Of a stretch of 64,000 nt of DNA, positions 17,292-25,194 are shown piece after piece. The notes under the pieces were generated by a model. That model had not been told where the DNA came from. It made no database searches and saw only the letters and a program-made list of their open reading frames with translations. The position numbers were made by a program, and so were the translations under genes. The stretch covers positions 114,647-178,646 of the forward strand of contig JOAA01000023.1 in NCBI GenBank assembly GCA_000720375.1, given 5' to 3'. How positions within the stretch are numbered: the first letter of the stretch is position 1; every line of letters begins with the position of its first letter. The DNA is from Rhodococcus rhodnii (lineage in GTDB: Bacteria > Actinomycetota > Actinomycetes > Mycobacteriales > Pseudonocardiaceae).

Positions 17292-19014
17292 ATGAAACGA
17301 GCATGTCACGCGGTTCTCGCCGGGGTGATCACGGCCGGGCTGCTGGGAATTCCCGGCACGGTCGCCCTGGCCGCCGGCACACCGTTGAACATCGCGGCGG
17401 TGACGGCCAGCACGGACGACGGCAATGTCGCCGCCAACACCCTCGACAACAACCTGAACACCCGCTGGTCAGCCGAAGGCGACGGCGTATGGATCCGCTA
17501 CGACCTCGGATCATCACGCACCATCGGTTCGGTCTCCATCGCCTGGCACAAAGGCGATACCCGGCGAGACACCTTCGACGTGCAACTGTCCGATGACGGA
17601 ACATCATGGAACACAGTGCTCGCTGGAAAAGTCACCAGCGGCAGCACAGTCCAATCGCAGAACTACGACTTCACCGACAACTCCGCGCGTTACCTACGGA
17701 TCGTCGGCCACGGCAACACCGTCAACGACTGGACCAGCATCACCGAGACCGCGGTGTTCGGGCCCGGCGGCGGTGCGGACCGCCCCAAGTACGGCACCGA
17801 CGGCAAGGGCAACCCCAAGACCGAGGACTGCACGGTCAACACCGCATCCGACCCGCAGCCGGCCGTCGACCGCGCCTCGAACGGAGATGTCGTCTGCGTC
17901 AAGCCTGGCGACTACTCCCGCTCGACGTTGACCGTCAACAAGGCGATCACGGTCCGCGCCAACGGTGTGGTCAAACTGAAGAACATTGTCGTCAGCGGCC
18001 GCGGCGCGACCATCGACGGCTTCACCGTGGTCGGCGGCTCGCTGGACAACCCGTCGACGGGCATCAAGTTCTCCGGTACCGGCCACACGATCGTCAACAA
18101 TCTCGTCAACGGCAAGCACATCCACTACGCCATCGCCTGCAACCCCGACGACTGCGCCAGCAACGTGCTGATCAGCCGCAACTCGGTGACGCAGACCAAC
18201 AACTTCGGTGTCTACCTTTGGGGCGGCGCCAACATCACCGTGGAGTGGAACAACATCTACGACCTCTGGTCGGACGAGGGGAACGACGACGTCGACGGCA
18301 TGCGCATCTGGGGCGTCGGCCATGTCATCCGCAACAACTACATCCACGATCTGAACGTCAACAAGGGCAAGGGAAAGCCGCACGCCGACTGCCTGCAGAA
18401 CTACCAGCACAGCAGCCGGACCGACGAGTCGTACGACGTCGTCGTGGAGAACAACTACTGCATCCGGGTCTCCGGCCAGTGTCTGATCATGCAGAACGAG
18501 CACCGCCCGACGTCGGACATCCGTAACTACACCTATCGCGGCAACGTGTGTGAATCCTTTGGCAGCCAGAACATCGAACTGGGCAGTATCAGCGGCAGCG
18601 TGATCGAGAACAACATCCTCTGCGGCGGGGTGGACGGCCACGTGCTGACCTTCCACAGCACAGTCGGCGATCTGGAAACAACCAACATCAAGATGCGGAA
18701 CAACGTCATCGTCACCGCGGGCGGTTCCATCTACGCCGACGGCAGCAAGGACGCGTTGACAGACGACACAGACAAACGTCGAGCTGACCGATCCCACGGT
18801 GGCGGACGACTGGAGGAGGTTCGAGAACAACCCCAACGCCCCCGTGCAGGCGATGAACCCCGACGACTTCACGAAGTTCCGCGCCCGAGCCCAGCAGGCC
18901 GACATCATCGACGAAGGCACAACACCCCACAGCCCGAACTTCAGCAAGGACGTCGACGGCGCACCACGCATTCAAGGCACCGCGATCGACATCGGCCCGT
19001 TCGAGTTCAATTAG
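17292..19014 (+). pseudogene. Secreted discoidin + beta-helix protein with a frameshift near the end
   Basis: Start ATG 17292 gives a signal peptide (residues 1-28, ending VALAAG). Residues 30-160 form an F5/8 type C (discoidin, CBM32-like) domain with NTRWSAEGDGVWIRYDLGS. Residues 170 onwards form a right-handed parallel beta-helix (repeated GxxNxI patterns; HIHYAIACNPDDC, NFGVYLWGGANITVEWNNI), typical of pectate-lyase-like polysaccharide enzymes. The frame fails near 18765-18778: after YADGSKDALTDDTD the protein logic continues one base out of phase (VELTDPTVADDWRRFENN to GTAIDIGPFEFN) and reaches a natural stop at 19014, while the original frame runs on as Arg-rich nonsense to 19229. Either a real one-base indel or a sequencing error. 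The last 80 residues affected are a conserved end strand. Confidence 0.75.
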
Positions 19015-19129
19015 GACATGCCGCGAAGCTGACGGGTAGCACCGGCCGCGATTTACGGCGGGCTGAACAGCGGCTCAGCCGGAGAACCGCTTCGCCAGGT
19101 CTCGAAGCCGTTCCACCGCTCCGGCAGGG

Positions 19130-19143
19130 TGGAAGCGCTCCCA
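19130..19143. promoter_or_regulatory. CebR-like operator, one mismatch
   Basis: TGGAAGCGCTCCCA, one base different from the perfect palindrome TGGGAGCGCTCCCA that lies 109 bp downstream. Together the two sites flank the likely promoter region of the sugar dehydrogenase gene. Confidence 0.55.
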
Positions 19144-19238
19144 GACTCACGACGATCGCCCTTGTCGTGCTTCGACCGGCATCCCTGCTCTGCACTGGAA
19201 ACGGCGGACTGGATGTTGCCGAGAAGTAGCTGTACGGT

Positions 19239-19252
19239 TGGGAGCGCTCCCA
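19239..19252. promoter_or_regulatory. CebR-type operator (TGGGAGCGCTCCCA)
   Basis: A perfect 14-bp palindrome, identical to the operator described for CebR/CelR, the LacI-family repressors released by cello-oligosaccharides in Streptomyces and Thermobifida. It lies 38 bp upstream of the sugar dehydrogenase ATG, a position suited to repression. No cebR gene is in the window; the LacI gene at 28976 has its own different operators. Confidence 0.8.
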
Positions 19253-19289
19253 GAATTGCGTCCTCCACCCTGCCTCGAGGAGCTGAACC

Positions 19290-20504
19290 ATGTCGCGACG
19301 GCGTTGTCGCCCGGCCACCATGCTGGCCGGCCTGCTCGTTTTGGCCCTGTCCGCGTTTCTGCTGCCCTCGGTGTCCGCGGCTAGCACGTCCCTCGCCCGC
19401 GCGGTGCCACTCACTGAACTGACCGTGGTATCCGAACGGGTGGCGTTCGGTCTGCAGCGTCCGATCGCGATCACCGGCCTGCCGGACGGCCGGATGCTGA
19501 TCGCCGAGAAGAACGGCACCGTCCGCGCCTACCACCCCGACACCGGCTTGGCGGCCGAGCCGGTGCTCGACCTGACCGCCCGGATCGACACGTCGGACAA
19601 CGAGCGCGGCCTCCTCGGCATCACGCCCGCGCCGAACTTCGCGCGCACCGGGATCCTCTACGTCTCCTACACGAGCCTGCCCGCCGGCGCGCTCACCCTG
19701 GCGCGCGTGCCCCTCGGCGCTCCCGATCGGCTGCAAGTACTGCTCACGCAGGAGCACGCCGAGTACGGCAACCACAACGGCGGACAGGTCGCCTTCGGCC
19801 GCGACGGGTACCTCTATTGGTCGACGGGCGACGGCGGCCACGCCAACGACCCGTTCAAAGCCGGTCAGAACCTCGGCACCCTGCTCGGCAAGATCGTGCG
19901 GATCGACGTCAACCGCACCTGCGGAGCGACGCCCTACTGCGTGCCTCGCGGCAACCCGTTCGTCGGTGTGCGGGGCGCACGACCAGAGATCTGGCTCTAC
20001 GGGCTGCGCAACCCGTGGCGCTTCTCCGTCGACCCGGTCGACGGCTCACTGTGGATCGGTGACGTCGGCCAGGGCCTGGTCGAGGAGATCAACCACATCC
20101 GCCCATCGCAGGGCGGCGCGAACCTCGGCTGGTCCTGTCGGGAAGGCACTCCGGTGTTCGACCCACAGCAATGCCGGCCGGGCATGCGGTACACCGACCC
20201 AGTCTTCGAGTACGACCACTACAACGACAACTGCTCGGTGACCGGCGGCGTGGTGTACCGAGGCTCCCGGACACCGGAGGCATGGGGAACCTACGTCGCG
20301 AGCGACTACTGCTCGACCCGCGTGTTCGCCGTGCGCCCCAAGTCCGACGGCGGCTACGAGTCCGCCACGATCGGCAACTTCCCCACCCAGCCGACTGCCA
20401 TCGGCACCGACGTGCACGGCGAGTTGTACGTACTCAGCGACCTGCCGGGATGGCTGAACCGGGTGCGGTTCGAGCGGGTCCCGCCAGCGGTGGCGAACCG
20501 CTGA
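19290..20504 (+). CDS. Secreted PQQ-type soluble sugar dehydrogenase
   Basis: A 404-residue exported protein. Residues 1-31 are a Tat- or Sec-type signal peptide (SRRRCRP at the N-terminus, then a hydrophobic core ending VSAAS). The mature part is a six-bladed beta-propeller of the PQQ-dependent soluble aldose dehydrogenase (GDH/HHIP-like) family: RPIAITGLPDGRMLIAEKNG, NERGLLGITPAPNFARTGILYV, NHNGGQVAFGRDGYLYWSTGDGG, GLRNPWRFSVDP, LWIGDVGQG and NLGWSCREG are family hallmarks. It oxidises aldose sugars outside the cell, passing electrons to the respiratory chain or another acceptor. CebR-type operators upstream imply induction by cello-oligosaccharides. Start ATG 19290 follows GAGGAG. A hairpin terminator follows. 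Confidence 0.9.
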   Translation: MSRRRCRPATMLAGLLVLALSAFLLPSVSAASTSLARAVPLTELTVVSERVAFGLQRPIAITGLPDGRMLIAEKNGTVRAYHPDTGLAAEPVLDLTARIDTSDNERGLLGITPAPNFARTGILYVSYTSLPAGALTLARVPLGAPDRLQVLLTQEHAEYGNHNGGQVAFGRDGYLYWSTGDGGHANDPFKAGQNLGTLLGKIVRIDVNRTCGATPYCVPRGNPFVGVRGARPEIWLYGLRNPWRFSVDPVDGSLWIGDVGQGLVEEINHIRPSQGGANLGWSCREGTPVFDPQQCRPGMRYTDPVFEYDHYNDNCSVTGGVVYRGSRTPEAWGTYVASDYCSTRVFAVRPKSDGGYESATIGNFPTQPTAIGTDVHGELYVLSDLPGWLNRVRFERVPPAVANR

Positions 20505-20522
20505 ACCCCGGCGCAATCCCCC

Positions 20523-20552
20523 GGGGATGGCCGCGTCCGCGCGGCCGTCCCC
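20523..20552 (+). terminator. Hairpin terminator after sugar dehydrogenase
   Basis: GGGGATGGCCGCG (20523-20535) pairs with CGCGGCCGTCCCC (20540-20552) around the loop TCCG, one G-T wobble. It starts 18 nt after the stop codon. No T-run follows. Confidence 0.65.
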
Positions 20553-20760
20553 AGGCTCAGGTCACGTTGCTGGCCTGCGAAGGACTTTGGTGCCGCATCG
20601 ATGACCTTTGCCGAGTCGCTCTTCGGGAGCAGCCGGAACAGGGTGCCACTCTGGGCGCGGCGACATCGCCTGCCGCGTGACCGGAATTTTCCGGTTTTCC
20701 GCCGGTGCCCAGTGCGAGACGATCCGGCTGGTCATCGTTGGTCACAGAGCGAGGTATCCG

Positions 20761-21123
20761 ATGAAGGTTCGCTACAGCCCAGTTGTCGCCGGGGTATTCC
20801 TGACACTGGGGATCGTCTCTCTGATCCTGGGTGTGTGGCTGCTCGGGCTGGGCCAGTTCGCGCCCGGGCTGATCATCGGCGCCATGCTCACCCTGATCGG
20901 CGTGCTGTACCTCGTACGGCCGTACTTCGAGGTGCACACGACCTCGATCACCGTGCCGGCACTGCTCGGCCCGAAACAACGGAACATCACCTTCGAGACC
21001 CTCGAGATCGACGGCGGCAGGCTGGTGGCCGTCAGCCGCGACGGTGCCCGCAAGAAGGTGCCGGTGTACCGCTGGACCTCGCACCCCGCCGATTGGAAGG
21101 CACTGGTGGCGGCCAAGTCCTGA
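20761..21123 (+). CDS. Small membrane protein with PH-like tail
   Basis: A 120-residue protein with two N-terminal transmembrane helices (VVAGVFLTLGIVSLILGVWLL and FAPGLIIGAMLTLIGVLYLV, residues about 8-58) and a short beta-rich C-terminal domain (FEVHTTSITVPALLGPKQRNITFETLEIDGG) that recalls bacterial PH-like domains. Start ATG 20761 follows GCGAGG; the frame is open earlier, but the helices begin here. Single gene between the sugar dehydrogenase and a decayed amine oxidase. Function unknown. Confidence 0.7.
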   Translation: MKVRYSPVVAGVFLTLGIVSLILGVWLLGLGQFAPGLIIGAMLTLIGVLYLVRPYFEVHTTSITVPALLGPKQRNITFETLEIDGGRLVAVSRDGARKKVPVYRWTSHPADWKALVAAKS

Positions 21124-21144
21124 CTCCCGGCTCGTCCCGGTCGG

Positions 21145-21300
21145 TCATTGGCGGGCGCGGGCGATCCGGTGGACGCTGTCCAGGCCGGCGCGGATTGCGC
21201 CTTCGATGTGCCCGGCGTATGCGGTCGCTGTTTCCGTTGCGGCCCAGTGAATCTTGCCGTGAACGGCTTGCTGGAAGATCTTCGCGCCGTAGGAAGCAAG
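21145..21300 (-). pseudogene. Remnant of a flavin monoamine oxidase C-terminus
   Basis: On the minus strand a short frame reads LASYGAKIFQQAVHGKIH followed by WAATETATAYAGHIEGAIRAG and a stop. This is the end of flavin-containing amine oxidases, where GKIHWAGTETAT...GYMEGAIRSG carries the last FAD contacts. The remaining 400 or so residues are absent from either side in any frame I can see. A degraded gene. Confidence 0.6.
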
Positions 21301-21631
21301 GCGAACACATCGACCAACATGCTTGCCGGGCCTCAAGATCCGTACTCGGACACGTCAGCATCCGACGACTCTCCGGCATCCATTCAGCTTCGTCAATTCC
21401 TCGCAATATCGATGATCCAGCCGTTCTCGCATGTGCGGCACGCGCCATCAACTCCGGATTCCCAGCCGGCCTCGAATCAGCGGAAGTCCGGCTGGTCCGC
21501 AGACTCGCAGTTGGGTACGTTTTCATTGCTGTACCGCGGAACTCTATGTTCGCCCATGCCCGAACAACGCGGCGCAGCCGGTTTCCGCCGAAGGTCCATC
21601 CCATGCAGTCTGACCCGCACGGAGGGACTCG
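21301..21631. other. Stretch with no clear gene
   Basis: Lower GC than its surroundings. A plus-strand frame through this stretch contains a protein-like run (DDPAVLACAARAINSGFPAG), but it has no start, no homology I recognise and joins unrelated sequence upstream. It ends at the ribosome-binding site (GGAGGGACTCG) of the M48 protease. Probably decayed DNA associated with the amine oxidase remnant. Confidence 0.4.
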
Positions 21632-22501
21632 ATGAACAGACGTCCGGACGCGTCCGCAATTCTGGAGATCATCCTGACATTGCCGGTAGTCGTCGGCAGC
21701 GCCGGGGTGATGAGTCTGATCGGCCGAGCGGTCTGGCCTGAACAGGTATGGGTAGTGCCCGCCGTGTGGGGACTGTGCGGACTCACCCTCCTCATCCGCG
21801 TCATGGACAATGGACTGGGCTGGGTCATGTTCACTATGCGTCGCCCCTCACCGCTGGAACTGACCCAACTCCAGCCGCCCTGGAAGACGGTGTGCCAGAA
21901 GGCCAGGATCGACAGCGACGATTACCTGTTGTGGATCGAGCAATCCAAAGGCCTGAACGCCTCCGCAGCCGGCGGACGGATCGTGGCGGTGACGAAGGAG
22001 GCCTTACGCCGACCCCCTGATGTCCTTGAGGCCATCCTGGCCCACGAGCTGGGGCATCATCTCTCCGGCCACGCCAGGATCGGCGTGCTGCGATGGTGGT
22101 ATGAACTGCCCGCGCGGCTTTCGTTCCTCGCGGTCCGGCTGGTCGCCAAGGCGTTGCTGACGGTCGTCCGGTCCATCGCCCAGATCAGACACGGAGTCGA
22201 TGTTCTTATATCGACAGTGCTGACTCTGGGACTGCTCGCCGGACTCCTGTACCTCAATCCCTGGCTGGTCGCAGGCCCGGCGCTGAGCCCGGTCATGGCA
22301 TGGTCACGACGGCTTGCCGAATACCGCGCGGATCGGACCGCCGCCGATCTGGGCTACCGCGACACCCTGATCAAGGAACTGCGACGCTGGCAAGCCGCTC
22401 GCGGCGGCGACAACCGGTCGTGGCTCGCCCGGGTGTTCGCCAGCCATCCGGCAGAGATCGACCGGGTCAAACGACTGCTACAGCGCGCAAGACACTGGTG
22501 A
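21632..22501 (+). CDS. M48-family membrane metalloprotease
   Basis: A 289-residue HtpX/Ste24-type zinc protease. Two transmembrane helices occupy residues about 10-60. The catalytic motif HELGHH lies near residue 138 (ILAHELGHHLSGHARIG), and the third zinc ligand is likely the Glu in RRLAEYRADRTAADLGY near residue 230, as usual for M48 (ExxAD). Two further transmembrane helices sit between, around residues 160-215. Start ATG 21632 follows GGAGGG by 5 nt. Members degrade misfolded membrane proteins or process peptides. No partner gene is adjacent. Confidence 0.88.
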   Translation: MNRRPDASAILEIILTLPVVVGSAGVMSLIGRAVWPEQVWVVPAVWGLCGLTLLIRVMDNGLGWVMFTMRRPSPLELTQLQPPWKTVCQKARIDSDDYLLWIEQSKGLNASAAGGRIVAVTKEALRRPPDVLEAILAHELGHHLSGHARIGVLRWWYELPARLSFLAVRLVAKALLTVVRSIAQIRHGVDVLISTVLTLGLLAGLLYLNPWLVAGPALSPVMAWSRRLAEYRADRTAADLGYRDTLIKELRRWQAARGGDNRSWLARVFASHPAEIDRVKRLLQRARHW

Positions 22502-23379
22502 CGTAGTCTGATCCTTTGGTCACCCGTGGACCAGGCACGCTGGATGCGATGTTCCAGTCCGGACAAGGCTTCCAGCATGGACAGCCTGGTGGAGAATTCG
22601 TAGTCGAACAGGGCTGCGTCCTCCACGGCGTCTGCACATGACCTTGGACATACAGAAAGTGAACAGACAACACCATTTCCCTTGATACCAAGGCTTTTCA
22701 GTTGTCAATCGCCAATCCTGACTCGTAGCAACGGGTTTGAGCGTACTGTCCCCGTTGACGCCTGCACCAGACCTATACACGATCTTGAATCAACACTCCT
22801 TTGTAGAGGGTCGCACTCATGGATGCACAAATGAGCCTCCCCGCACCCTCAACCTGGCAGCGCATCGCCGCCGCCGGTTCGATCGTCATAGCACCTGGAC
22901 TTGCGACCTACGGCGCACCCCGAACTCGTGCCGATCGGGATCGACCCTGAGCACGGGGAATTCGAGAACAGCAGCACAGTTCGGGACCCTGTCGTGACTC
23001 GTTCACGAGTGGCCCTTCGTCCCCGTAGCCAATCACGGTGGGGTCGCGGTTGTGAGCAGCTGGTCCGCGATGTGCTTTCCGATCTCGAGGGAAGCGGTCG
23101 CCGCGGGCGACCGGGGCGTTCAGGTGGCGGGATCCTTGGCTGGCGAACGCGCTAGGCGAGCACCATGGCTACCGGGGTGCAGCGCGAGCTGCCCGCCGCG
23201 GGCGCCGTCGACGCCACGGAAACCTCACCAGACGACAGTAAAGCCGGGCAGGCCAGCGGCTCATCGGAATGCCACTGGCCTGCCACAATCACCAAGATCA
23301 ACGGTCAATTCAGGCGACGAACATGCAGGGAACCCTTTCGTGGTGGGGATCCTTGCTGCGGCGTGGGGCCGCCACCGCG
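22502..23379. other. Long stretch without a recognisable gene
   Basis: About 880 bases, locally lower in GC, between the M48 protease and the end of the glycoside hydrolase. A 43-codon frame at 22819-22950 begins MDAQMSLPAPSTWQRIAAAG and could be the start of a lost secreted protein, with a possible continuation one frame over (HPELVPIGIDPEHGEFE). None of the pieces has a ribosome-binding site plus sensible codon use. The pattern fits decayed coding DNA. A strong hairpin lies at 23247-23284. Confidence 0.45.
23247..23284 (-). terminator. Hairpin downstream of glycoside hydrolase
   Basis: GGCAGGCCAG (23247-23256) pairs with CTGGCCTGCC (23275-23284), with a few more pairs inside after one mismatch. 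It lies about 95 nt beyond the stop of the minus-strand hydrolase operon and is the likely terminator. Confidence 0.6.
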
Positions 23380-25194
23380 CTAGCGGCCCCACAGCCTCCA
23401 GGTCTGGTTGGCCGGACTGCCCTGGCCGACGGGGTTGCAGGTCCACTGGTGGACCAGGGCGCGGGCGGCGGTGGAGATCTCGCTGACGTCGACGCACTTG
23501 CCGCTGTGCCGGGCGACGAGTTGGTAGTCGTGGGAGTCGTTGCCCGAGTAGGTGACTTTCCGCGCTGTGAACTGCTGGTTCAGGGCTCCGTTGCAGGTTC
23601 GCTGCTCGACGGCGGCGCCGTCGCTGGTGGAGGAGCCGTTGACGTCAAGGCACTTGCCCGTTTGCTGGTTGACCACCGTGTAGGTGTTGGCGACGCCGGA
23701 CACCGGGCGGAAGTTCCACAGTTGCTGGTCGCCACCCTCGCAATAGAACTGCTGTTGCCGGTTGCCGTCAGCGGTGCTCAGGTTGGTGTTGTCCAGGCAC
23801 TGCTGGGAGTGCTGGGCCACGGCTACGGACTGGAAGCTGGCGTCCGAAGGGGACTGAAGCGTGAGGGTGAAGGTGTCGTCGGCGTTGCTGTGTGGCAGGT
23901 TGACCGTGGTTCCGTTGCCGGACAGTGTCACGACGGAGTTCTGGATGGTGACCGGACCTTGGACCGCGCCGCCCCCGTTGTACGGAATGCGTTGAGCGAT
24001 CACCCGCACCTGGTTGTTCTGCACGATACCGCTTGTGGTGTCGAGGCGCTGCAGGTTGACGGCGATGTTGCCGGTGGTGCCGCCCCCGCCGACCAGGATC
24101 TTCGCACTTCCCGTTGTCTTCGTGGCGAACGCGTCGTACGACTGGCTGGGTGTCGTGGAAACGATCTGGCCGGTCTGCGAACCGTAGAAACGGTAGACCC
24201 ACCATTCACCCTTCGGCAGGTGCTGTCCAGCCGAGTTGCGGACGAGCAGGTTCGCGAGATCGTTGTGCAGATTCCCGGCGCTTGCCCAGTTCGCGCGCAG
24301 GCCGTCGGCGCCGGCTCGTTCCAGCCGCGCGATGTACCAGGAGCCGTCACCGGGATTCTGTTCGGCGGATGCCGCGTACTCGTTGATCTGGTAGGGACGC
24401 GGATGCGGTATTCCGCGGGAGTTCAACGAAGAGTTGGCCGCGGCCACGTTCGCCACCGGGTCGCCGGGCAGCGAGTGCCAGCTGATGATGTCGGGGATCA
24501 CGTTGTTGGCGCGGATGAAGTCGAGGTACTGGGTCCACCAGCTGGACGAGGTCGTGGGAACACCCGCGAGGCTCGGGCCAACGATCAGGTGCGACGGGAA
24601 CGCGGCCCGGATGCGCTGGTACGTACGCCGCCACAGTTCGAAGTACTGCGACTGTGGACGGTTCCAGAACAGACCGAGGTTGGGCTCGTTCCAGATGTCC
24701 CACTGCACTGGCGCGCCGGTGGCGCGCACGTCGTCGATCAGGCGGGTAAGGAAGTTGTCGTAGTCGGTCCAGTTGCCGTTGTCGCCAGGGAAGCGGGAGA
24801 TCGGATAGCCGTCGGCGCCCCACAGGTCGTGGGGAAGCAGGATGAACTCGCCGCCCAGGGCCCGGGTGCGCAGCAGTTGGGCGCGGGTGGAGTTCCACCG
24901 GCGGTCGTATCGGCCCGACACCCAGCCGCCGGGGCTGTCGAGCTGGGCGCCGCCGGCCCGCATGTACCGGAACTTCACGTCACGGAAGAAGTGGTCCGCG
25001 GGGCCCGAAGCGTTTTCGGTCATGCCGTAGATCCAGCCGGAGGCCCGGTAAGTCGGGGAACCGCCCGCGACGGAGAAGTTGACGCTGATGGACTCGTCCG
25101 CAGCCTGCGCAGGCGCGGCGAGCGTGATGACAGATGCTGCGATCGTGAGGAACGCGGCGATGCCGCGACGGTGCCGCTTGACTTTCGCGCTCAT
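23380..25194 (-). CDS. Secreted GH39-like glycoside hydrolase with ricin-type CBM13
   Basis: A 604-residue exported enzyme. Residues 1-31 are a signal peptide ending APAQAA. Residues 35-390 form a clan GH-A TIM barrel: the acid/base Glu170 lies in WDIWNEPN and the likely nucleophile Glu272 in PYQINEYAA, as in GH39-type retaining hydrolases (beta-xylosidase, iduronidase relatives). A beta-sandwich linker follows, and the last 130 residues are a ricin B-type lectin (CBM13) with repeated QQxWxF/QxW motifs (QQLWNFRP, NQQFTARK, NQTWRLWG) and paired cysteines. Its ATG overlaps the TGA of the upstream larger hydrolase (ATGA), so the two enzymes are made together and probably attack the same glycan. 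Controlled by the LacI repressor at 28976. The exact linkage cleaved is unknown. Confidence 0.85.
   Translation of the reverse strand: MSAKVKRHRRGIAAFLTIAASVITLAAPAQAADESISVNFSVAGGSPTYRASGWIYGMTENASGPADHFFRDVKFRYMRAGGAQLDSPGGWVSGRYDRRWNSTRAQLLRTRALGGEFILLPHDLWGADGYPISRFPGDNGNWTDYDNFLTRLIDDVRATGAPVQWDIWNEPNLGLFWNRPQSQYFELWRRTYQRIRAAFPSHLIVGPSLAGVPTTSSSWWTQYLDFIRANNVIPDIISWHSLPGDPVANVAAANSSLNSRGIPHPRPYQINEYAASAEQNPGDGSWYIARLERAGADGLRANWASAGNLHNDLANLLVRNSAGQHLPKGEWWVYRFYGSQTGQIVSTTPSQSYDAFATKTTGSAKILVGGGGTTGNIAVNLQRLDTTSGIVQNNQVRVIAQRIPYNGGGAVQGPVTIQNSVVTLSGNGTTVNLPHSNADDTFTLTLQSPSDASFQSVAVAQHSQQCLDNTNLSTADGNRQQQFYCEGGDQQLWNFRPVSGVANTYTVVNQQTGKCLDVNGSSTSDGAAVEQRTCNGALNQQFTARKVTYSGNDSHDYQLVARHSGKCVDVSEISTAARALVHQWTCNPVGQGSPANQTWRLWGR

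Noticed and set aside
20601..21635. Long plus-strand frame across the small membrane protein and the amine oxidase remnant
   Set aside because: It starts in another frame of the membrane protein gene and joins unrelated stretches; no continuous domain.
22819..22950. 43-codon frame starting MDAQMSLPAP
   Set aside because: No ribosome-binding site, and the pattern shifts frame afterwards; more likely decayed sequence.
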